Positions 21,881-30,457 are shown, counted from the stretch's first letter. The stretch is DNA of 64,000 nt from Terrabacter sp. Ter38 (GCF_024519435.1 NZ_JALJRZ010000003.1:310001-374000), one strand, 5' to 3'. Numbers and translations are program-made. Notes: generated by a model not told the origin, from the sequence alone.

Positions 21881-23464
21881 TCAGCGGCGGGGGAGCGCGG
21901 CAGCGAGCACGGGCTCGTCGGCCTGCTCGTGCACGCGACGGCGGTTGGCGCGCAGGCGCGCCGCCATCCACAGCGCGGCCGAGACGCCGAGCGCCCACGT
22001 GCCGTTGGAGACCGTCGCGTCGACGACGCCGTAGGTGACGAAGAAGAGCGTCACGAAGACGACGGCCCGCACGTGCTTCGCCGAGAGGCGCACGGCCGCG
22101 AGGAGCAGCCCTCCCCAGAGGAGGTACCACGGGTGGATGACCGGACCCGAGGCGCAGAGCACGAGCAGGGCGCCGGCCGTGGCGAGCACCGGGTTGCGTG
22201 GTGCGACGCGCCAGGTGATCCAGGCGATGCCGGCCAGGCCGAGGAGCAGCCCGATCGTCTGGGCGATCGGGACGGGCGCCGAGGTCACGCTCTCGGGCAT
22301 GCCGGCAAGCCTCAGCAGCCACTCGACGGCGCTGCCGATGAAGGTCGGCGGCGACAGCATCGAGCGCAGTGAGACGGGCACGGAGAGGTTGGGGATCCAG
22401 CCCCAGCCGAGACCGGAGACCGCGGTGATGGCCGTGAAGGTGGCCGCGGTGATGCCGCCGCAGACGAGGCCGTGCCGGACCATCGCCTTGAACCGTGCCG
22501 GGGCTCCGGGCTCGAGATCGCTCTGCGCCTGCAGGGCCATGCCGACGACGCCGATGAGCGCGAGGACGGCCGTCTGCTTGTAGGCGGCAGCCGCCGCGAT
22601 CGTCACGGCTGCGACGACGAACTGGCCGCGGCTCGCGAGGAGCAGGGCAAAGGTCACGAGGGCGACCATGACGGCGTCGCCGTGGCCCCCGCCCACGAAG
22701 TGCATGAGGACGAGCGGGTTGAGCACGCCGAGCCAGAGGGCGTGCCGACCGCTGACGCCGTAGCGCTCGGCGAGGCGCGGCAGGGCGTAGGCGAGCAGCC
22801 CGACGGCCAGGAGCGCAGGCACGCGCATGGCCAGGGCCGAGACGTAGGCGTTCTCCGGGAAGATGCTGACGACGAGGTGCTGCACCTGCAGCGCGAGCGG
22901 ACCGTAGGGCGCCGGCGTGTCGATCCACATCGGATCGACCTGGTCGGCGAAGGGGCCGGGCACCCAGAAGGGGCCCACGGCATACGGGTCCATCCCGCGC
23001 AGGACGATCTGTCCCTGCGCTGCGTAGCTGTAGGCGTCGCGGCTGAAGAGCGGCGGCGCGAGCATGATCGGCAGGCTCCAGAAGAGCCACGCCATCGACG
23101 GGGCCTTGCGGCCGTGCACGGGGCGCATCCGCAGCCACGCGTCGACGAGCAGGGCCATGCCGACGGCGAGCAGGATCGTCGTGAGGACCCGTCCGGCCCC
23201 CGAGCCGAGCCACACGAGGCCGAAGCGCTCGATGAGCGGCGAGGCGGGCAGCTCGAAGGTGTCGGCGGGCAGGAAGGCGGGGCTGACGGAGCCGGCGGCC
23301 ACGAAGGTGGTACCGAGCGTGCCGCGCCGGACCATCGGGTCGGCCCACGTGCGCCGGAGCGAGGCGGAGAGGCGCTCACCGAAGGCAACGAGGCGCGGGT
23401 CGACGACCCACCCGGCGCGCGGCGGAGCAGCGGTCGTCGCGCCGGCGACACGATGCTCCAGCAC
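21881..23464 (-). CDS. mptB: MptB-type alpha-1,6-mannosyltransferase (polyprenol-phosphomannose dependent)
   Basis: About 527 residues with more than ten hydrophobic helices, a GT-C fold. DTPAPYGPLALQVQHLV and NPLVLMHFVGGGHGDAVMVAL are characteristic of the MptB/MptA group that extends the mannan core of lipomannan in Corynebacteriales; similar proteins occur widely in actinobacteria. The equivalent of the catalytic acidic loop is in the first periplasmic part after residue 110. The GTG start at 23464 has AAGGAG 6 bases upstream; the reading frame continues 22 codons further without a better start. The name is by family likeness; the real acceptor is unknown. Confidence 0.78.
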   Translation of the reverse strand: MLEHRVAGATTAAPPRAGWVVDPRLVAFGERLSASLRRTWADPMVRRGTLGTTFVAAGSVSPAFLPADTFELPASPLIERFGLVWLGSGAGRVLTTILLAVGMALLVDAWLRMRPVHGRKAPSMAWLFWSLPIMLAPPLFSRDAYSYAAQGQIVLRGMDPYAVGPFWVPGPFADQVDPMWIDTPAPYGPLALQVQHLVVSIFPENAYVSALAMRVPALLAVGLLAYALPRLAERYGVSGRHALWLGVLNPLVLMHFVGGGHGDAVMVALVTFALLLASRGQFVVAAVTIAAAAAYKQTAVLALIGVVGMALQAQSDLEPGAPARFKAMVRHGLVCGGITAATFTAITAVSGLGWGWIPNLSVPVSLRSMLSPPTFIGSAVEWLLRLAGMPESVTSAPVPIAQTIGLLLGLAGIAWITWRVAPRNPVLATAGALLVLCASGPVIHPWYLLWGGLLLAAVRLSAKHVRAVVFVTLFFVTYGVVDATVSNGTWALGVSAALWMAARLRANRRRVHEQADEPVLAAALPRR

Positions 23465-23655
23465 CCGCTGCTCCTTCGTGTGTTGAGGGGTTCGCACTCG
23501 AGGTGCGGTACAGGTCGTGCAGGAGCGCATCGGAAGGGCCCCTGGACCTCGGTCTCGACGGCCAGTCTAGGCGGAGCGGGTGCGTGCGTGCCGTGCCACG
23601 CCAAGGCGTGAGCGGCGTGTTACCGAACCGTGGCGGACAGCCGACGCCCGTGACG

Positions 23656-23730
23656 TACCCCCGGAGGGACTCGAACCCTCACCTGTGGCGATTTTAAGTC
23701 GCCTGCCTCTGCCGATTGGGCCACGGGGGC
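23656..23730 (-). tRNA. tRNA with anticodon UAA (Leu by anticodon), short variable loop
   Basis: A complete cloverleaf of 75 bases can be folded: acceptor GCCCCCG with CGGGGGT (the first pair is G-U), 3-bp D stem GCC/GGC with 11-base loop, anticodon stem GGCGA/TCGCC with loop CTTAAAA, variable loop ACAGGT and T stem GAGGG/CCCTC with loop TTCGAGT; discriminator base A. CCA is not encoded. The anticodon TAA predicts Leu (UUA codon). However, tRNA-Leu is normally class II with a long variable arm, and this one has only 6 bases there. The D arm with three pairs and an 11-base loop does look Leu/Ser-like. Confidence 0.85.
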
Positions 23731-23846
23731 GGGGCCCCCAGTATGCCGTCGTGCCGGGGCGCCGGCGCCACCGCGGCGCGCGTCACGATCCAGTGTCGGG
23801 CGAGCACTTCTCGCGCGCGGGAACCTTCCGGTGGGGTGCGTTCGCT

Positions 23847-23852
23847 TACTCT
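23847..23852 (+). promoter_or_regulatory. -10 box TACTCT for the Bax-inhibitor-like gene
   Basis: TACTCT fits TANNNT and would give a leader of about 57 bases ending in AGGAG (23902-23906), 9 bases before the ATG at 23916. No strong -35. Confidence 0.4.
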
Positions 23853-23915
23853 TGGGGACAGTCGCCACGCCCAGTCGCGGGTCGTGGCACCCAGTGCTTT
23901 TAGGAGCGCACTCAC

Positions 23916-24797
23916 ATGGCAGGTGGAAACCCGGTCTTCGACCGGCTCAACAAGCAGATCGAGAAGGAGCGCTACGCCGGCTTCGGCTCGCCGCAGGGCA
24001 GCCCACAGCAGGCGCAGCAGGGCACCCAGGCTGCGACGACCGGCTACGCGACCCAGGACGCGATGACGGCGCAGCAGCTCAACGAGATGTATGCGCAGCC
24101 GCCGGCCGGCCCGGCCGACACCGGTCGCGTCACGGTCGACGACGTCGTCGTCAAGAGCATCACGCTCTTCGTCGTCACGATCGCCGTCGCCTTCGTGTCG
24201 TGGTTCTGGACCGAGGCCAACACCGCCATGACGCTGCCGTTCTGGCTCGGCGGCATGTTCGGCACCCTGATCCTCGGCTTCGTCATCGCCTTCATGAAGA
24301 AGGTCTCGGTGCCGCTGCTCATGGTCTACGCCGTGCTGCAGGGCGCCTTCCTCGGTGCCTTCAGCCAGTACATCGCGGCGATCCCGGAGTACGACGGCGT
24401 CGTGCAGATGGCCGTCCTCGCCACCCTCTGCGTCTTCGTGGCCATGTACGTCGGCTACGCGACCGGCTTCGTCAAGGTCAACGACAAGACGCGCCGGATG
24501 TTCTTCTTCGCGATCGTCGGCTACGGCCTCTTCTCGCTGCTCCAGGTCGTGCTGCTCATGACCGGCGTCATCGACGGCTGGGGCTTCGGCGCCAGCGGCC
24601 CGCTCGGCATCGGGCTGTCGATCCTCGGTGTCGGCCTCGCGTCGTACTCCCTCGCCGTCGACTTCGACTCGATCGACCGTGCGGTCCAGATGGGCGCCCC
24701 CAAGAAGTACTCGTGGCTGCTCGCCCACGGCCTCATCGTCTCGATCGTCTGGCTCTACATCGAGTTCGTCCGGCTCTTCGCGCGTCTGCGCGACTGA
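23916..24797 (+). CDS. Bax inhibitor-1 / YccA family membrane protein
   Basis: 293 residues. A soluble Gln-rich N-terminus (about 75 residues) is followed by seven hydrophobic segments: DVVVKSITLFVVTIAVAFVSW, LPFWLGGMFGTLILGFVIAFM, VPLLMVYAVLQGAFLGAF and so on, ending with LAHGLIVSIVWLYIEFVRLF. The family forms pH-sensitive membrane channels or regulators; the bacterial actinobacterial branch has no known function. RBS AGGAG 9 bases before the ATG. The next small gene begins 7 bases after its stop. Confidence 0.9.
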   Translation: MAGGNPVFDRLNKQIEKERYAGFGSPQGSPQQAQQGTQAATTGYATQDAMTAQQLNEMYAQPPAGPADTGRVTVDDVVVKSITLFVVTIAVAFVSWFWTEANTAMTLPFWLGGMFGTLILGFVIAFMKKVSVPLLMVYAVLQGAFLGAFSQYIAAIPEYDGVVQMAVLATLCVFVAMYVGYATGFVKVNDKTRRMFFFAIVGYGLFSLLQVVLLMTGVIDGWGFGASGPLGIGLSILGVGLASYSLAVDFDSIDRAVQMGAPKKYSWLLAHGLIVSIVWLYIEFVRLFARLRD

Positions 24798-24804
24798 CGC
24801 GCTC

Positions 24805-25128
24805 GTGACGCCTCCGAGCGTGGGTTCGCCGACCCCGCACGAGGTGTCCGACGAGCTCCGGCGCGTGGTCGAGCGGTGGCACCAGCTGCCGCTCGACCAC
24901 GCGCTCTCGCGTCTTCCGTCCGTCCGGGCTCTCGTCCAGTGGCTCGCCGACCGGGTGGCCGCGGCTCGCGGAGCCTCCGACCCACACGCGCAGCCGGTGC
25001 CCGACCTCGGCCCGGCCGTCGTCATGGACCAGCTGTCCGTCCTGGTCTTCGACCTCTTCCGGGCCGAGCCGGACGCCGACGCGCGCGTCGTCACGGACGC
25101 CCTGGCCGGCATACGCCGCTCCCTGTGA
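24805..25128 (+). CDS. Small conserved-looking hypothetical protein
   Basis: 107 residues, no signal peptide or membrane segment. Mostly helical by eye: ELRRVVERWHQLPLDHALSRLPSVRALVQWLADRVAAAR, then VVMDQLSVLVFDLFR. The third codon positions are strongly G/C as in the neighbours, so it is a real gene. The GTG at 24805 lies 7 bases after the Bax-inhibitor-like gene, likely cotranscribed. Function unknown. Confidence 0.7.
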   Translation: MTPPSVGSPTPHEVSDELRRVVERWHQLPLDHALSRLPSVRALVQWLADRVAAARGASDPHAQPVPDLGPAVVMDQLSVLVFDLFRAEPDADARVVTDALAGIRRSL

Positions 25129-25164
25129 CCCGAGTCGGGCGGGGTCCCGGACGCCGCGAACGCA

Positions 25165-25203
25165 TCGAGTGGGCACCCTCCCGCGGGGAGGGTGCCCACT
25201 CGA
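25165..25203. terminator. Strong 18-bp hairpin, bidirectional terminator
   Basis: A perfect inverted repeat of 18 bases on each side (TCGAGTGGGCACCCTCCC and its complement) with a 3-base loop GCG. It lies between convergent genes, 37 bases after the hypothetical gene and 31 bases after the thiolase gene on the other strand. No T-tract, as is common in high-GC actinobacteria. Confidence 0.85.
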
Positions 25204-25233
25204 CGTGGTTCTGGCGGGCCGCAGCCCGCGAGG

Positions 25234-26457
25234 TCAGCTGAGGCGCTCGAAGATGACGGCCATGCCCTGGCCGCCGCCGACGCACATCGTCTCGAGACCG
25301 AACTGGCCGTCACGCTCGCGGAGCGCGTTGATGAGCGTGCCGGTGATGCGGGCGCCGGTGGCACCGAAGGGGTGTCCGATCGCGATGGCACCGCCGTTGA
25401 CGTTGAGCTTGTCGTAGTCCATGCCGATCTGGTCGGCCGACCCGATGACCTGCGCGGCGAACGCCTCGTTGATCTCGTAGAGGTCGATGTCGCCGATCGA
25501 GAGACCCGCGCGCTTGAGCGCGAGGTTCGTCGCGTCGACCGGGCCGAGGCCCATGATCTCGGGGGAGAGGCCTGTCGCCGCCGTCGAGACGACGCGGGCG
25601 AGCGGCTCGAGGCCGAGCTCCTTCGCCTTGGTGTCGCTCATGATGACTAGGGCCGCGGCGCCGTCGTTGAGGGGGCAGCAGTTGCCGGCCGTGACGGTGC
25701 CCTCCTGACGGAAGACGGGGTTGAGGCCCTGCACGGCCTCGAGGGTGACGCCGGCGCGCGGGCCGTCGTCCTTGCTCACGACCGTGCCGTCGGGCGTCGT
25801 GACGGGCGTGATCTCCCAGTCGAAGAAGCCACGGCCGATGGCGGCCTCGGCGCGGTTCTGGCTCGTGACGCCCCACTCGTCCTGACGGTCGCGCGAGATG
25901 CCGTAGGCCGTCGCGACGTTCTCGGCCGTCTGACCCATCGCGATGTAGATGTCGGGGAGCAGGCCCTCCTCGCGGGGGTCGGTCCACGTCTCGTTGGTCT
26001 CGGCGATGCGCTTGGTGCGGGCCTGGGCATCGGCGAAGCGGCCGTTCTGCTGGTCCTCCTTGGCGCCACCGGCCCCGGCCCAGTCCGTGTACTGCGAGAC
26101 GCACTCGACACCGGCCGAGACGAAGATGTCTCCCTCCCCGGCCTTGATCGCGTGGAAGGCCATCCGCGTCGTCTGGGCCGAGGAGGCACAGAAGCGGTTG
26201 ATCGTCGCCGCGGGAGTCGCGTCGATGTCGAGGAGCGTGGCGACGACCTTGGCCATGTTGGAGCCGTGTCGGCCCGATGGCTCGGCGCATCCGAGGTAGA
26301 GGTCCTCGACGAGGCGCTTGTCGAGCGCGGGCACCTTGTCGAGCGCAGCCTGGATGACCGTGGCGGCGAGGTCGTCGGGACGGACCTCCTTGAGCGAGCC
26401 CTTGAAGGCCCGGCCGAACGGCGAGCGGGCGGTCGAGACGATGACGGCTTCGGTCAC
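25234..26457 (-). CDS. Acetyl-CoA C-acyltransferase (thiolase)
   Basis: 407 residues. Cleaves 3-ketoacyl-CoA with CoA in fatty acid breakdown, or makes acetoacetyl-CoA. Catalytic residues are all present: Cys90 in NRFCASSAQTT, His362 in AIGHPFGATGA and Cys392 in CVGGGQGMA. Length and the ILYLGCAEPSG-like N-terminal segment fit FadA/FadI-type steroid or fatty acid thiolases. The GTG at 26457 has AGGAG 7-8 bases upstream; a longer frame upstream has no proper codon use. No hydroxyacyl-CoA dehydrogenase gene lies next to it. Its promoter region carries a TetR-like operator (26508-26527), suggesting control by an acyl-CoA-sensing repressor. Confidence 0.93.
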   Translation of the reverse strand: MTEAVIVSTARSPFGRAFKGSLKEVRPDDLAATVIQAALDKVPALDKRLVEDLYLGCAEPSGRHGSNMAKVVATLLDIDATPAATINRFCASSAQTTRMAFHAIKAGEGDIFVSAGVECVSQYTDWAGAGGAKEDQQNGRFADAQARTKRIAETNETWTDPREEGLLPDIYIAMGQTAENVATAYGISRDRQDEWGVTSQNRAEAAIGRGFFDWEITPVTTPDGTVVSKDDGPRAGVTLEAVQGLNPVFRQEGTVTAGNCCPLNDGAAALVIMSDTKAKELGLEPLARVVSTAATGLSPEIMGLGPVDATNLALKRAGLSIGDIDLYEINEAFAAQVIGSADQIGMDYDKLNVNGGAIAIGHPFGATGARITGTLINALRERDGQFGLETMCVGGGQGMAVIFERLS

Positions 26458-26794
26458 GGGGGATCTCCTGGTGCAGCATCGACGGCCCGTGCGGCGGTGC
26501 GACGGGCGACTAAGCGCTTGCTCAGTCCCCACGATGGTAGGACGTCCTCGCACCCGTTGGACAGGCCACCGGCCATGACGTGCGTCTCGCCCACCCAGGC
26601 CCACCGCCACCCCCACGCGCGCGCTCGGTCCGCTCCTCCCGCCAGCGGGCTCCGAGGACGCCTCCGCCGAGCGGGTACGACTCCGGGGGCCGTCAGGGCG
26701 ACCGCTAGGGTGGATGAGTTGTCGGCGCCTCCGCGCGCCGGCCGGGTCCGGACGCTCACGCCGGACCCTCCGACGATCAGGGGGCCCGCCCACC
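26458..26794. other. 337-base divergent intergenic region
   Basis: Holds control elements for the thiolase gene (minus) and the LppX-like lipoprotein gene (plus). On the minus strand TACCAT (complement of 26533-26538) is a plausible -10 box for the thiolase. On the plus strand TAGGGT at 26706-26711 is a plausible -10 for the lipoprotein gene, with a leader of about 77 bases. Between 26540 and 26700 I see nothing recognisable. Confidence 0.5.
26508..26527. promoter_or_regulatory. TetR-type operator upstream of the thiolase gene
   Basis: GACTAAGC-GCTT-GCTCAGTC is a near-perfect palindrome (7 of 8 positions match in the two arms). It sits just downstream of the likely -10 box (26533-26538, minus strand), so a bound protein would cover the transcription start. 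Operators of this look are common for TetR repressors of fatty-acid or steroid breakdown in actinobacteria. The regulator gene is not in this window. Confidence 0.55.
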
Positions 26795-27556
26795 ATGAAG
26801 ACCTTCACGACCCGCGTCGTCGCCGTGTCCGGCGCGATCGCGATCAGCCTCGGCGCCGCCGCGTGCTCGAAGTCCGAGACGCCGGCCACCGGCTCCACCA
26901 GTTCGAGTGCGTCCACGCCCGCAGCCTCGGAGAGCTCGTCCACGTCCGCCGCCACCGACGCCCCCGAGGCGTCGGAGATCCTCGACAAGGCCAAGACGAA
27001 CGCGCTCGCCGCGACGTCGGGCGCCTTCGTCGGCCAGGTCGACCAGAGCGGCAAGACGATCAAGATCGACTTCAAGGGCGCGAGCGACGGCAAGACCGCC
27101 GACATCGCCATCGAGATGGAGGGCGACGGCAAGGCACGCGTCATCTCCGTCGACGACGCGGTCTACATCCAGGGCGACGCGACCTTCTGGAAGAAGCAGG
27201 GCGCTCCGGCGTCGGTGCAGAACGCCGGCGACAAGTTCATCAAGGCACCGTCCTCGGCCGCCTCGATGACCCAGAGCCTCAGCCTCAAGAACTTCCTCCA
27301 GAAGGCCTTCGGCGCGGTCACGCCGCAGCAGCTGGCCACCGACGTCGCGAGCGAGAACGTCGGCGGCGTGGACTGCTGGGTCCTCACCGACAAGAAGGGC
27401 AAGTCCGAGGGTGCGCTCTACGTCTCCAAGGACAAGTTCGAGGTCGTGCGCTTCACCGGCTCCTCGACCAGCCCCGGTCAGCTCGACTTCTCGCAGTGGA
27501 ACGCCGACCTCGGCATCAAGGCGCCCGATGCCAGCCAGATCATGAAGATCAGCTGA
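26795..27556 (+). CDS. Lipoprotein of the LppX/LprG (LolA-like) family
   Basis: 253 residues. Signal peptide with lipobox GAAAC (Cys25), then a Ser/Thr/Ala-rich linker to about residue 55. The remaining 200 residues look like one LolA/LppX-type beta-clam: ILDKAKTNALAATSGAFVGQV at the start, DDAVYIQGDATFWKKQG in the middle and CWVLTDKKGKSEGALYVSKD towards the end. Family members carry lipids or lipoglycans across the envelope in mycobacteria. The ATG at 26795 is preceded by GGGGGCCC. A terminator hairpin follows. Confidence 0.8.
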   Translation: MKTFTTRVVAVSGAIAISLGAAACSKSETPATGSTSSSASTPAASESSSTSAATDAPEASEILDKAKTNALAATSGAFVGQVDQSGKTIKIDFKGASDGKTADIAIEMEGDGKARVISVDDAVYIQGDATFWKKQGAPASVQNAGDKFIKAPSSAASMTQSLSLKNFLQKAFGAVTPQQLATDVASENVGGVDCWVLTDKKGKSEGALYVSKDKFEVVRFTGSSTSPGQLDFSQWNADLGIKAPDASQIMKIS

Positions 27557-27571
27557 GCTCGCCCACCCAGC

Positions 27572-27605
27572 GAAGGGGTCGTCCGCACGAGCGGGCGGCC
27601 CCTTC
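27572..27605. terminator. 15-bp hairpin, bidirectional terminator
   Basis: GAAGGGGTCGTCCGC and GCGGGCGGCCCCTTC pair over 15 positions (two G-U or equivalent wobbles) around a 4-base loop ACGA. Located in the 61-base gap between the lipoprotein gene and the convergent SGNH gene. Confidence 0.75.
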
Positions 27606-27617
27606 GGCGTGGCCCGG

Positions 27618-28826
27618 TCAGTGCAGGACGGGGTCCTCGGCACGGCCGCCGCCCGGCCGCTCGTCGGCTCGGCCGGTGTGGTCAGCGGACTCCGTCCGGT
27701 CGGAGCCGTCCGACGCGTCCGGGTCCGAGTCACCGAGGGCGTATGCCGTCCCGGATGCCCCTGCGTCCGGCGCGGTCGCGGCGGAGGCGGGCGCCGCGGA
27801 CGGGGCGGCGGGTCGGCCCGGCAGTGCCGGCAGGGGGACGGCCGGCCGGATGCGGTGCAGCAGGACGGCCCAGCGACCGTGGGCACCGCGCGCCTGACCG
27901 CCCACCTCGGCAGGAGCCACCTCGGTGCCCGGCTGGGCGACCGCCTTGGTCGCGGCCACGGCCAGCGGCCCGACGCTCTCGCCGCGCCGCGGGTTGGGCT
28001 CGGCGGAGGCACTGCCCTCGCCGAAGAGATCGAGCGCCGCACTCACGGTCGGGAGCAGGGCGGCGGCGACGCGGGCGTAGCCCGCCGGGCTCGGGTGGAA
28101 GCGGTCCTTGCTGAACATGACGTGCGGCTCGGCCGAGAACGCCTCGCTGAGCAGGTCGCCGATCGACACGGCGCGTCCGCCCGCCTCGACGACTGCGACG
28201 GTCTGGGCAGCTGCGAGGTCGCGCGACCAGCGGCGTGCGAGCAGCCGCAGCGGCTGCGGCACGGGCTCGATGGCTCCGAGGTCGGGGCACGTGCCCACGA
28301 CGACCTCGGCCCCGGCCTCCCGCAGGCCGCACACGGCCATCTCGAGGTGGCGCACGGCGATCGAGCGGTCGATGCGGTGGGTCACGTCGTTGGCGCCGAC
28401 CATGATGACGGCGACGTCGGGCCGGGGGACGGCCGCGAGGCCGCGCTCGAGCTGCTCGTCGAGGCCGGTCGACTCGGCGCCGATGACGGCCACGTTGGTC
28501 AGCTCGACCGGGCGGCCGCTGAAGGCGGCGATGCCGGTCGCGATCGTCGCCCCGACGGTCTGGTGGGGGTGTTCGGCGCCCATCCCGACGCCGGACGAGT
28601 CGCCGAGCACGAGGAACCGCACGGGCGACCCCGAGCCGGACCCGTAGGTGCCGCTGTCGGACGGCGCACCCTCGAAGTGCTGGCCGACGATCCGCCGGGC
28701 CATCATCGCCTCGCCGCGCAGGATGCCGTAGCCGAGGGCTCCGAGCGCGCCGAGACCGGCAACCCCCATCCCACCGCCGTAGGCCGCCGCCTGGGCGATC
28801 TTGCGCGCGCGTCGTGCACGCCCCAT
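27618..28826 (-). CDS. SGNH/GDSL hydrolase with N-terminal membrane anchor
   Basis: 402 residues. A hydrophobic N-terminal segment (about residues 13-36) is followed by an SGNH esterase fold: FLVLGDSSGVGMGAE (block I with the catalytic Ser), a central Gly, IMVGANDVTH (block III Asn) and DRFHPSPAGYARVA (block V Asp and His). The last 150 residues are low-complexity Ala/Pro/Gly. It probably removes acyl groups from envelope lipids or glycans. The ATG at 28826 has AGGAAGGGGG about 6 bases upstream. A second SGNH protein is encoded at 60676-61392. Confidence 0.85.
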   Translation of the reverse strand: MGRARRARKIAQAAAYGGGMGVAGLGALGALGYGILRGEAMMARRIVGQHFEGAPSDSGTYGSGSGSPVRFLVLGDSSGVGMGAEHPHQTVGATIATGIAAFSGRPVELTNVAVIGAESTGLDEQLERGLAAVPRPDVAVIMVGANDVTHRIDRSIAVRHLEMAVCGLREAGAEVVVGTCPDLGAIEPVPQPLRLLARRWSRDLAAAQTVAVVEAGGRAVSIGDLLSEAFSAEPHVMFSKDRFHPSPAGYARVAAALLPTVSAALDLFGEGSASAEPNPRRGESVGPLAVAATKAVAQPGTEVAPAEVGGQARGAHGRWAVLLHRIRPAVPLPALPGRPAAPSAAPASAATAPDAGASGTAYALGDSDPDASDGSDRTESADHTGRADERPGGGRAEDPVLH

Positions 28827-28981
28827 GCCGGACCCCCTTCCTGTGCCGTGTCGAGCTTTCTCGACCGGGTCCACCACGGTAACGCCCGGGCCGGACGCTC
28901 CGTGCCGCTTCGTACCGCTTCGAAGGTCCGGCCGGAGCGGTGGTGGGCACCCGCGTGTCTCGGACCGTGGGACCACGCTCC

Positions 28982-28987
28982 TAGGAT
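28982..28987 (+). promoter_or_regulatory. -10 box TAGGAT for the cystathionine beta-synthase gene (leaderless)
   Basis: TAGGAT ends 6 bases before the GTG start at 28994 with no Shine-Dalgarno. The transcript should begin at or next to the start codon. Confidence 0.65.
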
Positions 28988-28993
28988 GGACGC

Positions 28994-30364
28994 GTGAAGT
29001 ACGCAGAGAACGTCGCCGATCTCGTCGGCAACACGCCCCTGGTCAAGCTCGGCTCCGTCGTCGCGGACGCGGGGGTGAGGTGCACGGTGCTGGCGAAGGT
29101 CGAGTACTTCAACCCCGGCGGCTCGGTGAAGGACCGCATCGCGCTGCGCATGGTCGAGGCCGCCGAGCGCGACGGTCTGCTCGAGCCGGGGGGCACCATC
29201 GTCGAGCCGACGAGCGGCAACACCGGTGTCGGTCTGGCCCTCGTGGCGCAGCGCCGCGGCTACCACTGCGTGTTCGTCTGCCCCGACAAGGTGAGCCAGG
29301 ACAAGCGTGACGTCCTCAAGGCGTACGGCGCCGAGGTCGTCGTCTGCCCGACGGCCGTCGAGCCCGAGCACCCCGACTCCTACTACTCCGTGTCCGACAG
29401 GCTCGTCCGCGAGATCGACGGGGCCTGGAAGCCGAACCAGTACTACAACCCCGAGGGGCCGAACAGCCACTACCTGACGACCGGGCCCGAGATCTGGCGC
29501 GACACCGACGGGCGCATCACGCACTTCGTGGCGGGCGCCGGCACGGGCGGCACGATCAGTGGCACCGGCAAGTACCTCAAGGAGGTCAGCGACGGCGCCG
29601 TGCGGATCATCGCGGCCGACCCGGAGGGCTCCGTCTACTCCGGCGGCACGGGCCGCCCCTACCTCGTCGAGGGCGTCGGTGAGGACTTCTGGCCGGGCGC
29701 CTACGACCCGTCGGTCGTCGACGACGTCATCGCCGTCAGCGACGCCGACTCCTTCGAGATGACCCGCCGCCTCGCCCGCGAGGAGGGCCTGCTCGTCGGC
29801 GGCTCGTGTGGCATGGCGGTCGTGGCCGCCCTGCGCGCCGCGAAGGACCTGCCCGAGGACGCCGTCATGGTCGTGCTGCTGCCCGACTCGGGCCGCGGCT
29901 ACATGAGCAAGATCTTCAACGACGAGTGGATGCACTCCTACGGCTTCCTCAACGACCACACCGAGGCGACCGTCGGGTCCGTGCTCCACGGCAAGTCCGG
30001 TGACATGCCGGCCCTCGTGCACACCCACCCCAACGAGACGATCCGCGACGCCGTGCAGATCCTGCGCGAGTACGGCGTCTCGCAGATGCCGGTCGTCAAG
30101 GCCGAGCCGCCCGTCATGTCCGGCGAGGTCGCCGGCTCGGTCAGCGAGCGGGCCCTGCTGGCAGCGCTCTTCACCGGTCAGGCGCACCTCGCCGACTCCG
30201 TCGAGAAGCACATGGAGAAGGGCCTGCCCCTCGTGGGTGCCGGCTCGCCCGTCTCGGCCGCGCGCAAGGAGCTCGAGGAGTCCGACGCGATCCTCGTCGT
30301 CGAGGACGGCAAGCCGATCGGCGTGCTGACGCGGGCCGACCTGCTCGGGTTCCTCGCCGACTGA
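28994..30364 (+). CDS. cbs: Cystathionine beta-synthase
   Basis: 456 residues. PLP enzyme joining serine (or O-acetylserine) with homocysteine to cystathionine, the first step of reverse transsulfuration. NPGGSVKDR contains the PLP-binding Lys47; SGNTGVGLA binds the substrate carboxylate; GTGGTISGTGKYL is the phosphate-binding loop. Residues about 335-455 form two CBS domains (GDMPALVHTHPNETIRDAVQIL and AILVVEDGKPIGVLTRADLL) that may sense adenosyl ligands. The pair with the CGS-type gene at 61457 suggests both directions of transsulfuration. GTG start, leaderless. Confidence 0.95.
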   Translation: MKYAENVADLVGNTPLVKLGSVVADAGVRCTVLAKVEYFNPGGSVKDRIALRMVEAAERDGLLEPGGTIVEPTSGNTGVGLALVAQRRGYHCVFVCPDKVSQDKRDVLKAYGAEVVVCPTAVEPEHPDSYYSVSDRLVREIDGAWKPNQYYNPEGPNSHYLTTGPEIWRDTDGRITHFVAGAGTGGTISGTGKYLKEVSDGAVRIIAADPEGSVYSGGTGRPYLVEGVGEDFWPGAYDPSVVDDVIAVSDADSFEMTRRLAREEGLLVGGSCGMAVVAALRAAKDLPEDAVMVVLLPDSGRGYMSKIFNDEWMHSYGFLNDHTEATVGSVLHGKSGDMPALVHTHPNETIRDAVQILREYGVSQMPVVKAEPPVMSGEVAGSVSERALLAALFTGQAHLADSVEKHMEKGLPLVGAGSPVSAARKELEESDAILVVEDGKPIGVLTRADLLGFLAD

Positions 30365-30389
30365 CCTCCGTCAGGCGCTGCCTGAGGCG

Positions 30390-30440
30390 ACGTATGCCGC
30401 TGGGCTCGCTTCCACGAGAAGCGAGCCCAGCGGCATACGT
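30390..30440. terminator. Perfect 23-bp hairpin carrying the GTATGCCG octamer in each arm
   Basis: Left arm 30390-30412 and right arm 30418-30440 are exact reverse complements (23 bp) with a 5-base loop. The outermost part of each arm contains GTATGCCG / CGGCATAC, the octamer repeated through the window. It lies 25 bases after the cbs stop and 18 bases before the stop of the convergent HhH-GPD gene, so it can end transcription from both sides. Confidence 0.85.
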
Positions 30441-30457
30441 GCGAAAGGTCTTGTGGC

